Shown here: positions 11,578-22,207 of the stretch, piece after piece
How positions within the stretch are numbered: the first letter of the stretch is position 1
Layout: each line of letters begins with the position of its first letter
Origin: Helicostylum pulchrum
Lineage: Eukaryota; Mucoromycota; Mucoromycetes; Mucorales; Mucoraceae
Reading direction: 5' to 3'
NCBI GenBank assembly: GCA_025677825.1
Contig: JAIXMO010000087.1
Location: 1-64,000 of the forward strand
Length of the DNA: 64,000 nucleotides
Program-made: the position numbers and the translations under genes
The notes under the pieces: model-generated
Seen by the model: only the letters and a program-made list of their open reading frames with translations
What the model was told of the DNA's origin: nothing
The model's database searches: none

Positions 11578-12848
11578 TGGGGGATGTTGGTAAGGATGTC
11601 TTGTGTTTTCTATATTTGAAGTAATTATTTTAACGTCTTGAATCACTGATTCAAGGAGTGCATGATCGCGGTTGTTTGATTTGTTGAGGTCTTTTATCTG
11701 AGCACCAAGGTCATGGCTCAGATAAGGTGTTCAGTAGTAATTGTTCTTGTTGTTGTAAAACCGCACGTAAGTCATCAGATATGTATATAAAAAAACCTAA
11801 AAATATATATATTTACGTCTGTCTTGATATGCTTTCCCCATGCACGCTTGGTATGCCGATGGCACAACAAAATAGGTACTTCATTACGAAACACTTGCTT
11901 GATTGTACCAGTTTCTGTAGCACTACAATCAATCATGATTCTTTTAGGGCGAACAGTGGTTGTTTCTTTTACTCATTCAAGCCAGTCAGCAATGACATTG
12001 GTAAACTCCTTGTTTGTCACGAAGAAGCTTTTGTTCGTCATCAAGGATGGAGTTTCTTTACCAGAGTGCTGGACATATTCAGCGGAGTACTGTTTTTCAC
12101 GAAGATAATCCATCCAAAGATCTACACTTCTGTAAACGTTTTCATGTTTGCGAGAAATCCTATTCAAACGGTTGGCAATTACGTTTTGAACGTCTTTATA
12201 CGTGATAAACATAGAGTATGTATTCTCGATTTATATATAGATGTATTATTAGCCAATAGTAAAAACAAATAGCTTACTTACATCATCGACCTTGCTTTCG
12301 TTCAAACGAAGGACATTCTTGATATATTTCCAGTCCATGTGGTGCTCCTCTACATGCTTTGCAATCCAGCGAAGAACCTCAGGATCCGTTCTTTCTTTTA
12401 TGGCTTCAGTGATATCACTGGGATTGTGTTTCAAGTGTTTCCACATGTACATAACCAAAATGGCCCCATTGAAAAGTGCCCTTTTAACAAGGCGTACAGT
12501 ACAGCCACACTTGATAGACGGCTTGACGACGCGTCTTTTTTTTTTTTTTTTTTTTGCAACAGTGGAAAATTTATCCTGTCCATTATTTGCGTTTTTGACG
12601 CACGCCTTACCATTGTGAGTACATACCCAAGAAACTCTGAGGGCAACAGCAGTCGTGCCTATTACACCTTCAGTGGTCTTGACAGTTTCCTTCTTAAGCC
12701 AATTACAGTGTTTCTTTGGACCATTATCAAACCAATAATCAAACTCGACCTCGTTTTCAAACGACATGTGCACAATGGCACCATCACAATCCTCATAAGG
12801 CGGAATAATAAAGCCTGTGAAGTCATTGTTAATATTGAACGTTGTCAT
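11578..12848 (-). pseudogene. MULE/FAR1-like transposase, decayed
   Basis: Exon 1 (12848-12282) is open for 189 codons. It encodes a FAR1/WRKY-GCM1-type DNA-binding region (VSWVCTHNGKACVKNAN, KCGCTVRLVKRAL) followed by HLKHNPSDITEAIK, a pattern seen before MULE transposase domains. A canonical GT (12281) and an AG before 12224 join in phase to NTYSMFITYKDVQNVIANRL and onward to ADWLE. There a TGA interrupts the frame; then PKRIMIDCSATETG and LLCHRHTKRAW follow, resembling the first catalytic-Asp and His-containing segments of the MULE DDE domain. The rest of the catalytic domain is missing. A short helical tail (LGAQIKDLNKSNNRDHALL, 11720-11580) follows in another frame. The TGA after WLE is where a Trp would fit. 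Non-functional as read; exon 1 alone could still make a DNA-binding fragment. Confidence 0.6.
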
Positions 12849-12976
12849 TTTTTTTTAATACTGTGAAAAATCAAAAATATAAACTAGGCGATCAGGGGGT
12901 GGAAAAAGTCAAAATTTGTGACTTTCGTTCTCAAGGAGCATTTAGGGCGAACGTGTTGAGTAAAAAAAGTAAAAAA

Positions 12977-13404
12977 TTAACCTTCAAGTACAACTTGAGC
13001 AATAGCATAATCTCCATCATGCGATAGTGACACATGGGATTTTAATATACCATATAATTTACCGTTTATAATATCTAAATTAGGCTTGTCTACATGTACA
13101 TCAATAATTGGGTTTATTTAAACTATAAAAAAAAACAAAAAAAGAGAGACTTACCATTTTGTTTAATCACTGAGACTTGTTTCCATTCCAACTTGTGTAC
13201 TGGGTATAACGCTTTATAAACAGCCTCCTTAATACACCACCTTGATCCTAAATAGCTCAATTGTTTCTCTTGCTTTAAACCACCAAATTCTTGGTATTCT
13301 CGCTGACTTAATATACGTTTTGCTAATCTATCGGGTCCTCTTCTTGACATTAAAGAAGCAATTCTTGGTAAATGTACAATGTCTATACCAATCCCTATGA
13401 TCAT
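12977..13404 (-). CDS. PPT2: Holo-ACP synthase (4'-phosphopantetheinyl transferase), AcpS/Ppt2 type
   Basis: Exons 13404-13155 and 13089-12977 join in phase to a 120-residue protein, normal for the AcpS family. It transfers 4'-phosphopantetheine from CoA to a Ser on acyl carrier protein. Fungal Ppt2 modifies the mitochondrial ACP. Diagnostic motifs: N-terminal GIGIDIVHLPRI with the metal-binding Asp, and WCIKEAVYKA with the second acidic ligand. The end, VSLSHDGDYAIAQVV, matches the conserved SLSHD..YA segment. The start at 13404 lies directly before the conserved first strand, so there is no room for a long targeting peptide in this model. An upstream targeting exon was not seen. The neighbouring MULE-like pseudogene begins about 130 bp past its stop. 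Confidence 0.9.
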
Positions 13405-13526
13405 TTTATAATTTATTTTATTTTTAAGAAAAAAAAAAAATTGAAAAAAAGGAGAGACAAGCTGGTATCACTGTGTCAAAATTTATTATACAACGTGGGC
13501 TTTGTGTAACTTTTTTTTGGGGGGTT

Positions 13527-15284
13527 TCACTTTGTAATGAATTGAGGATCAATACGTGCGTAAAAACATGTATCGCATACTCGAGACCATTCACCACGTT
13601 CTTGTCCATTTGAAATAAATAAGGGAAGTAAATTTGAGCAATGTGTTTGACAAAATAAATGACCACAACTATATTGAATATTAGATTTATATATGTATGT
13701 GCTGTATAAACTTTACCTTCTGCAGTGGTGGCGCCTGTGAATTAAACTAAATTCAGTTTCACAGCTTGTGGCATTTTCTTTAAATTGGCACTGTTTAACA
13801 AGATTGTCTTTTTGCCAATGATTGACATTTAACAATGTAAATACATCAAGACGTTGTTTACGACTAACGTAAATTACATATTTATGGTATATTAATTGAC
13901 CACGATTTGGGTAATATTTTTGTAATTTCTAAAAATATATACATATATGTGTATATTTGGATTAGGATCTATTATTAAAACGTTTGCAATAAATGGTTAC
14001 CTTTGGAAGTAATCCCGGTTCAGTTGTTACACAAACACCAGAAACAACGATATGATCAGTATATCCAAGTGCATCAAATGCTTGTTCTTCTAATTGAGCA
14101 GTACCGACTACAGTACCAAACAGTTGACTAAAGTTCCATTTAAACCTAGCGATGTTATACTCAATTTTTGTCTGCCAATTTTTTATAGGTAATTCTGGTT
14201 CCACAGTTATTTCATTGGTACTGGAATTGACCTGGGGCGTCAAATGGGATGTTGAAAAGAGTAACAAAGTTTCAAATCTCTTTAATAATTCTAATTGTGT
14301 GTCTAGTATATTAGTTGTATCGGATTCATTAAATTCGGTATTAGATAATGTCATCATGTTGGTTTGATCATGGTTTATAAATTCAAGTACTTTTTGTTGT
14401 TGCTGTATTAATTTATTCCACTGCTCCAAGTTTTCTGGCCGTTCTTGTTCTACTTGCTCTTCAGGTATAGAGTAATTATTACTATTTCTTGTAGGTATAG
14501 GTGATGTAGGAGTATTGGATCTAGTTCGAACCATTGTCATGATGTCTTCACTACTACTTGTTTCATGCTTTATAGAGTTAGTACTACTTTCCGATTTTGA
14601 TGTCTTTATCCTTTGATTACATGCAGTACAAATGATAGGCACAAAACTATTATTAGTCATTGTAGTAGCAGTAGTAGTAGTATTAGTAGTAGTAGTAGTA
14701 GTAGTAATAGTAGGTAATTCAGGTATCTAATAAAAATAAAATTATTTTTAGTTACTTATTACAACAGATATTATATGTATATTCCATACCTCTACTAATG
14801 TTACAGGCGTTTCAAGGGGATTCATTTGTTTTTGTTGATTATCAGTTTCTGCATGTACTGCATCGTCGTCGTATTTAAAAAAGTCTGGCGTGGTCACTGT
14901 TTCTTTTTTAGAACAAGATGAGTGTACTCTTGTACTAACCGAAGAGGAACTACTGTTACTACTTGATGATCTATCGAAGGATATCTTTCTTTCTGGTAAG
15001 GTGGATGAGGATGGTAAGAGTTTATCATGCATTGATAATGAACTTCTTCTTTGGATGATGTGTGTTGTCATATTTGTTAATGACGGGTTTCTAGTGCGAA
15101 CTGATAATCTTCGTTGTGAAAGATTGTTATGGGTATCAATTGGCTTTACAGCTTTAGCTCGACTGGATGCTGTGCCTCTAGTAATCGATTGTTGTCTAGC
15201 TACGAAGTTACGAGTTGTAGTGCTCTTTTCTTTTTGCATCTGCGGCGGTTTCAGCGTTTCCATAATATTTTTATTTGGATGCAA
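13527..15284 (-). CDS. FYVE-type zinc-finger protein
   Basis: Exons 15284-14790, 14726-14001, 13928-13717, 13668-13527 give about 524 residues. The first ~300 residues are Ser/Thr-rich and probably disordered, with a Thr-repeat stretch encoded by ACT/ACA trinucleotides (minus strand of 14660-14720). A CTAC motif follows. The C-terminus is a FYVE finger: HWQKDN, then Cys, then RRHHCRSCGHLFC, then CDTC. FYVE fingers bind phosphatidylinositol 3-phosphate on endosomes and vacuoles through the RRHHCR patch, which is intact here. Two spacings are unusual: the first Cys pair is separated by 8 residues rather than 2, and the third pair by 3 (CQTHC). The orthologue is not recognised. The start at 15284 is the first Met; a second Met lies 7 codons later. 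Confidence 0.85.
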
Positions 15285-17217
15285 AAGAAAAGAAGAAGAA
15301 AAAACTTGATTGATTACACAAAAACTGTCTTAAATGTACCCCTAAAAAAACCGATTTTCATTCCGTCACTTTTTATTTGTCTGTAGATTATATAAAAAGG
15401 CGTAAAGAAGGGAAAATAAACAAATGTATTATACAAATGACCTTGTTTGATGCAAATTGTCGAATTGTTTCATCAATAAATGGTGTTCCTTCCATGGGAA
15501 CCTTTTTTTTTTTTTTTTGGTCTTTAGTTATAGATTTGTGTGTCAACCAAATATAAGCGTTAGTTTAGCCATTCCCTTTTGTTTCCCCCTTTTTTTTGTT
15601 GTTGTTTTTGTTGTCTTTGCAGTCACGTTGTTACACCGTTTGCTTCATTTGGTCGTATTACCCTTTTCGCATGTGCAGAACGCTTTTTTTTAAAAAAATT
15701 TCATTTGACGCATTTTCACAGTGCATTTGGTCCTGGCCAATCTGCGTCCTTTGACTATCCCAAATCGCGCTTTTTGCTTCATTATGTACGTCCGTATGAT
15801 GCTATTAATAAATACGGAAACTTATATAATGAAGACTAGTTTTTTAATTGCAGAGGTATATAATATATAAAATGCAAAGGGGATTACTATAAAAACGGAA
15901 CGGCTTTTTTTTTCTGTTGTTGGTAATAGAGGATTACATATACCGGCTTAAATTTCGATTTGGCGAACAGGTCTAGTTAACTATACTGCAAATGTCCTCG
16001 AACTGATGCTTTTAAAATCGGAACGTGTGATACCATTGATCATCTGAATCTTTCGGTCTAAACATCAACTATGCATTTATTTTTTTCAGGGATATTGATT
16101 GAGTGCAGCTTTCGACAAATATTTTTTGAGAATTCAGTAAGTTATCCCCAATACTTTCCAATAACAGAATATGACGTTTTCTGCTGAGTTCAGTCACCAG
16201 ATTCGTTTAATTGAGAATACAGCTGTAAATACCTATGTGTTTTTGCCTTTGCTAGTTTGATACATTGATACCGGATGATGGTTAAATACTTTTTCAAATG
16301 CGATGTTTTGCTGGTATGTCTATTTAACTATCAAATGTCGAATTTTAATCGTCTAATAAGGCCCTGATTCATATCACGACTGTTGATCTCTAAGAGACCT
16401 TCGCACATATCCACAAAACAGTGTAGCCTTGTGTATTCAAATCTCGAATAAAATCTTACAAGTATGGAACATGTTTCACGATTAAGCTAATTTAATCATA
16501 ACAAAAGGGGGGTTGCATTTAAATCATTATACTACAATGCGTTTGGTATATACGATAATAAAAAAAATCATTCATTTTTCGTTTACTGAACCAGCTTATT
16601 ACATGCTACTAGTTCTATTTGATGGAGTACATATAGACATAATTTTTTTTTCTAGCAGTAAAAGCAGATACATTGAAATGAATACAGTCCCGTAACAACT
16701 ATCACTACTCTTGTAACAGGATGGTCTATATTTCCCAGTTATGAAACTAGCTACAATTGTACAGTTTAAATTACTTTTCCGAGATAAAGCATACTTCATT
16801 CGTAAACGTTTATCTAGATTGTCAAAATATATATATATATAAAAGGGGGAGGGGGGACATTGAAGCAACCCCTACAAGTATTCATTTATTGTATTGATCA
16901 TATAAACGATAAAAAAAGAATATCATTTACTAAGAGATCGATAACAAAACAAGTGAGGGAATTTTGTAACTATTTATTAGTATGATCTAAACATTATAAT
17001 TTACTTCTCCCAAAAATTTACACTTTTAAGTCTATTGAACAAAAGGGTTTAGAAGCTTAATATATCTACTATTAGTGACCATTCCTTTTAATTACATATC
17101 TAATTTACTAGATACAAGGGCCTTAGAGACAGTTCAAATTACCACCATATACTCTCTTTTTCCTTTAGTTTAGCAGTAGTGACAATGTATAACAAAAGGC
17201 TCTAAAGGAGGTAATGA
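15285..17217. other. Gene-poor AT-rich region
   Basis: Includes the upstream region of the FYVE gene, with a TATA-like stretch near 15390-15400. The rest shows no convincing coding block on either strand. Open frames are short and low-complexity. Confidence 0.5.
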
Positions 17218-17331
17218 TGTAGCGGAGATGCGTATCTAACTTGTTGTACATGGTACCCGTTTGTCGGTAACAACGCTTATTATAAACTTTAAATTACATT
17301 TCTCTCTCTTTCTTTATCCCCTTTTTAAGTA
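17218..17331 (+). repeat. Diverged direct repeat, copy 1 (partner 19075-19170)
   Basis: Shares TAGCGGAGA, TGTCGGTAAC, the run AAACYTTAAATTAC and a C/T-rich tail with the second copy in the same order. The two copies flank the CACTA-like element, about 1.85 kb apart. Confidence 0.55.
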
Positions 17332-17715
17332 GCTATCGCCTTAACATTACAATAAGAAAATGCGATATTATAATTTACTATGCTAATACTACCAGATAGT
17401 AAGGACATTTTCTTCGCACGCAAAAAAAAAAAAAAATGTTTAATGTCATTATTTTTCTAAGGGCCAAAGCATAAAAAAACCAAGCCGCAGGGCACAATAA
17501 AAACCACGAGGAAAAAAAAGTAGCAGCTACATGTTGCCCCAGCCCTACCTCATAAGGAGAAAGATACGCGCACCAGGTTTTCGCACCAAGACTTTTTCTA
17601 TGGCATGTACCTCATTCACGCGCTGAAATGAGTTTTTTTCTTTAAAAAAAAAGTAGATGCTGTGCTGGAAAAGCCTTATCGTAGACGAAAATAAACGATA
17701 GCCAATGAGATATTT

Positions 17716-18689
17716 CACTACGAAAAAAAATCGGTGTTTTTAAGTGTTTTAAAGTGACAAAAAACACCTAAAAACATCTAAAAAAAAAAGGTACCTTTTA
17801 CCATGCACAAAGTGACGTGGAAACCATCAAAGGCCACCTAAAGTCACTTCAAAATCACTTTCTTCTGCTTACTTTAAAACCACTTTAAATCACTTTAAAC
17901 CACTCTAATCGCTTTATTTTGTGTTATAATAAACTCTCACTTTTATTATTGCCGTTTATACTGTTAAGCACAGTGAATATACGCAAATGTATAATATCTC
18001 CTTTGAAAATGGTTATATTTCGATTGAACTTACCTTTTTTCTAAACAAACATGAGCCTTGGAGTTTAACGACTTTCCTAATTAGCAGTTGTGTTGTAAAT
18101 TTTGTTAGTAAAGATCACAGTACATTTATACGGTTTATTTACTTTAATTTGGGCGTCTATTACATTAAGATGTCATTTTGGTAGTATAGTAGCATTCTCT
18201 AATATAATATCGTGATTAGTACCGTAATAGCCACAGTCCGAATCATAAACAAACTTAACAAATCTACCATTAATTGCTAAGCTCAATCCCTGAAAGTAAG
18301 TGTTTTTTTTAAAAAAAAAAGGCTGTCAAAATAAGCATGGTCTATTAGCAACATGCTGGAAGACACAGTGCTGTATAAGAGCAGCTCTCGGGTACATACT
18401 CATTCTTTTTGACTAAGCTTCTGATTTTTTTTTATTAAACAAGAGATTAAAAAGAAAGAAAAGGAAATTTTTAAATAACCTCTTTTTCACTATCAACACT
18501 TTAAACCGCTTTTAAGAAATTTATTTTGACGCTTTAAAACACTTTAAAACACTTTCTCGTTAGGTCGCTAAAAAGAACACCTAAAAGTACCTTTATATCA
18601 CTTTCTCGGCAGGTGTTTACAAAAAACACCTGAAAAAACACTTTTAAATCACCTCAAACCACTAAAAACACCGATTTTTTTCCGTGGTG
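17716..18689. mobile_element. Non-autonomous CACTA-like (EnSpm/CMC) element, 974 bp
   Basis: The left end begins CACTACG followed by an A-run and TCGGTGTTTTTA. The right end, read on the other strand, begins CACCACGG followed by an A-run and the same TCGGTGTTTTTA, so the termini are inverted repeats of about 27 bp with few mismatches. Directly outside is TTT on both sides (17713-17715, 18690-18692), fitting the 3 bp target duplication of CACTA elements. Both ends carry many copies of a short subterminal motif around CACTTTAAA in both orientations (17740-17930 and 18480-18660), another CACTA hallmark. There is no transposase; the longest internal ORF (17987-18184, 65 aa) has no recognisable domain. 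Mobility would need an autonomous partner elsewhere. Confidence 0.7.
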
Positions 18690-18692
18690 TTT

Positions 18693-19942
18693 ATACTGGT
18701 TATAAAAATGTCTTCAAATACGGATATAAAAGAATACAGATAAATACGGTACAAGCCAACCATTACTCGTACGTTTTCTTAAAAAAAGAAACAACGGAGT
18801 CCCGTTCAGAAAAATAAACAATATTTTCGCACTATACAACCCACTGGTAAATAATGTCACGGAAAGCCGTAATTGCCGTCAAGTGTAGTAAAAAAAAATA
18901 CGGCTGCAGCCTTAGTAGTGCCGTTTTTGCAGACCCCCTTTCGCAGGAGGTTTTTTTCCTTGCTTAAAACTCGTACGTAAAAAAAACACAAACTCAATAG
19001 CAATTCGGTAGCATAACATATGTATTACCATTTATTAGGGAAACGGTTGTGCTGATCTCTAGAGCCAAATAAGTTATAGCGGAGACACGGATCATGGTTC
19101 CATATTGTCGGTAACCATGTTTATAAATTATACCTAAACCTTAAATTACTTCTCTTTCTTTACCCCTTTTAATTAACTGTCGTCGTATTATTTCTTCCTT
19201 CTCATTGAGAAAGAAGTTGCGTTATTACACCCTATTAAATTACTAGGTTATTAAAAAAATCCAGGCAGGGCAAAATGTAAATGTAATTCGCTGTTTACGC
19301 CTTGTTAATTTTAACAGAAATAGGTTGAACTTACGATTTGTTAGCCTCGTGTTAATATCGACCTTGATCCTATCAATCAATAAATACTCCTGGAGTTACT
19401 CGCAGCCCTACAGTGCTGGTTTTTTGTATTTAAGTACTTATAATATGCTTGTTTTGTTTTTAGAATATCGAGCTATATTTCGCTTTTTTTTTTCTATCTA
19501 CTCTAACTAGTAGTTACTAAAAGTTATATTAATTAATTGTGTTTTTTCGTTTCTTGATTTTGGCTGGTTTTTTTTTATACTGGAAGGTTTGTTTTAAAAA
19601 GAAAAAAGGCTAAATGCAATATGTGTTATCGTTTAGGTGCTGAATTATTATTAGGATGGAAGAATTTGCAGGGAATATAATGTCTACCTTTTTTTTATGG
19701 GTGATAGTGGGTTTATGCTTTATCTATCTGTCTTTTTTATAAGATATTTATAGTCAAACCTTCGCGTGTCTTTCTCCTTTTAATTATCGGAAAATCCACT
19801 TCGGAAAATTCTTCCAGCCGAACACTTGAGTGGACTGTTACACGCACATGAAAAATAAAGAGAAAAAAAAGTGTTCCATTCTTTCTTTTTACACTCTTAT
19901 ATTTAAAAGCAAAAAACAAAACACAAAAAAAAATAAAAAAAT
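18693..19942. other. Intergenic region upstream of the Zn2Cys6 gene
   Basis: AT-rich, with the second direct-repeat copy and a poly-purine leader before the ATG at 19943. No coding block recognised; ORFs at 19325 and 19737 are low-complexity. Confidence 0.5.
19075..19170 (+). repeat. Diverged direct repeat, copy 2 (partner 17218-17331)
   Basis: Same ordered blocks as copy 1 (TAGCGGAGA, TGTCGGTAAC, CCTTAAATTAC, C/T-rich tail), on the same strand. Possibly remnants of a longer duplicated or terminal-repeat sequence into which the CACTA-like element inserted. Confidence 0.55.
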
Positions 19943-22078
19943 ATGGCTAATAAGAGAAAAGTTAGTTGTTTACCATGTCGTTTAAAAAAAGTGAAATGTA
20001 ATGGTGAAAAGCCTTGTCAACGTTGTGTTGATAAAGAAACAGAATGTACGTACCTAAAGCCTGGTGCAGTAGGAAGACCACCCAAGAATGCAGTTGTGAA
20101 TAAACTAGTTTTATCAAAGAACACCAGTTCGTTTTGTAGAGAGTTTATCTTTGAACATATTTCGTTAATGCCTGTATTGACACCTACTCGTTACATACAA
20201 GACTCGAATCAAATGAATCTCTCTCACCATTTGAACTGTATTTTTAGAGCTTATTTTAAAAGGAATACAAGACGTATTGCCAATGGCGAATATGCGGAAG
20301 TAACACCTAAAGTACGCATTTATGACCTAACGCACTACTTTACATGGATGGCAGCAGACATGGCAAACATTCTTATACGTCGCATCTCAAAGTTGAAATT
20401 AACATATTACTCTGATCTCGAGTTTTCAACCACGGCCTTGGCATATGACTGCGGAACCAGTTTTTTTGAACCGCCTAAAGAAGATCCACTATCTATAAAT
20501 CCACTCAACTCATTACCACCGGAACAAGCGATTAAATTAATCGAATGCTTTTTTTGCATACATCCGTATGCGTTCATGTTAAACAAGACGATGGTATTAC
20601 AATCGTATTGGACGGATACCATTGATGCGTTATTGTTGGCAGTCATTTATGGTACAACCATTTTTAAATCTCAACTGCTGGAAGGAAAACCATTAGAGTT
20701 ATGGGATGCGTTGAATAAAAGGAAGCGAAATCCGTTTTTAGATTATGCCCATGTATTACTTTCAAAGGTGAATGCTGAAGCTACATTAAGTAGGTACCAA
20801 GCAATTGTGTTATTAGCTATGTTTGAGGTCACATTTGGGTTTCCTAAAAGGGGTATGACTCTTTTTGGTGTATCGTTTATGATGGCTACTGGGTTAGGGT
20901 TGTTTGATAATACTTTACCAGCTGGTTTAAATCAAGTAGAAAAGGAATTACTTATAGTTACTTTTTGGGCTGCTTATGAAAATACTATTCGTGGTTGTGT
21001 AGAACGTAAGGCAAAAATATATAGATATACATAGATATACGTAATAGACTACTAATAATACGTATAATAATATGTAGTGGAACAAATTCCTCGTATTGCA
21101 CTAGCGCATCACATTCATCCACTTCCCCCAATCAATTCCAAGGTATCTAAATCATGCCAATATGATATTGATAACGACCACCCGAAACAGCTACAAACCT
21201 ACAATTACTTGATTGAAACATTTTATATTAAAGCCGTCATCTCCAGAATAAGTTGTCAATTGATACTGCAGTTACCAACCAAAAGTAATTTACCTGCTGA
21301 AACTATGCCCTTTTTTGAAGATAAAGCCAAAGAACAAGACAATAGCGATATCGAAGCAGGAATCGAAAAGGTTTTACAAGAATTTAAATATTTCAATCAA
21401 AACAACAAGTCCTCTTTTTCTCCACTACAAGATTATACCCTAGAATTGTATCGTTTGTTTTATACCATCTGTCTTAGATTTAAAAGGACTAGTCTCAGAA
21501 CTTTGAATTTTTCGCTACATCAACGTCATTTACCAGGCATGTTGGATTTAACTGATGTCAATAATGTTATTTCTCTTCATCGCGTATTACCTGATGCTAT
21601 CACTGCCGTTCAAAGTACACTAGATTATCTCTCTGATCCAAGCTGTTTAAATGAAGAAAAATGCTTCTTTTTACCACGTGGTATTATTGTATCTGCGCTT
21701 GATGCTGCTGCACAAGTCTTGATGTACTCTTATAAACTGGAACAATCTCAAGATACACGACATTATTTAGACGTGATATTAAATGTATTAGGAGAAGATA
21801 TTATTTGGGGTGATTGGGGAACTGCTGATATATTAAAACGGGCCATTCAAGACTTTTTAAGTCAACATCCTCCTTCATTAGAAGAGATACCTCAAAGCAT
21901 ATTCACTTCGTTTGATTGGATGACGTCTTTAATACAACCCAATAATTATCTTCAATATCCGTTTGTAGTAGGTAATGAACCTTGGGCGCAAGATGTTAAT
22001 ACTGTATTACTTCCTCAAAATAACAACATTACTTTTGATCCGTTACATTTTGAGAGTTTATTTAATGGTTTATTTTAA
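19943..22078 (+). CDS. Zn2Cys6 binuclear-cluster transcription factor
   Basis: Exons 19943-21005 and 21078-22078 join in phase to about 687 residues. The six zinc ligands are Cys 9, 12, 19, 25, 28 and 35 (CLPCRLKKVKC, CQRCVDKETEC), the fungal GAL4-type DNA-binding cluster with a basic stretch between. The middle region (IHPYAFMLNKTMVLQSYW, ALLLAVIYG, ATGLGLFDN) resembles the fungal_trans homology region typical of these regulators. It should act in the nucleus as a sequence-specific regulator; targets cannot be inferred. Its stop lies about 130 bp before the PNS1-like start on the same strand. The intron at 21006-21077 could be retained only with a premature stop. Confidence 0.9.
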
Positions 22079-22207
22079 CGCGGAACCTTTTTTTTTTTGT
22101 AACGCCGGATGAAACATTGTAATAAAGATGTGATCACTTTTATTTTTTATTTTATCTTTCTCTTTTTCTTCTTTTTTTTTGTATTTATATATGCATATAA
22201 TAATATA

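Noticed and set aside
12292..12866. Plus-strand ORFs of 108 and 175 codons
   Set aside because: Antisense shadow of the MULE-like exon; it has Phe runs from the poly(A) tract and no domain.
13424..13666. 80-codon minus ORF with Met start
   Set aside because: Another frame over the last FYVE exon; the correct frame gives CGHLFCQTHC and CDTC.
14152..15386. Plus-strand ORFs opposite the FYVE gene
   Set aside because: Low-complexity shadows. The minus strand joins four exons in phase to an intact FYVE finger.
22109..22207. N-terminal extension of the PNS1-like protein from the ATG at 22109
   Set aside because: Encodes a Phe/Ile run from a T-rich leader; the ATG at 22208 begins the Pro/Gln-rich N-terminus expected of the family.
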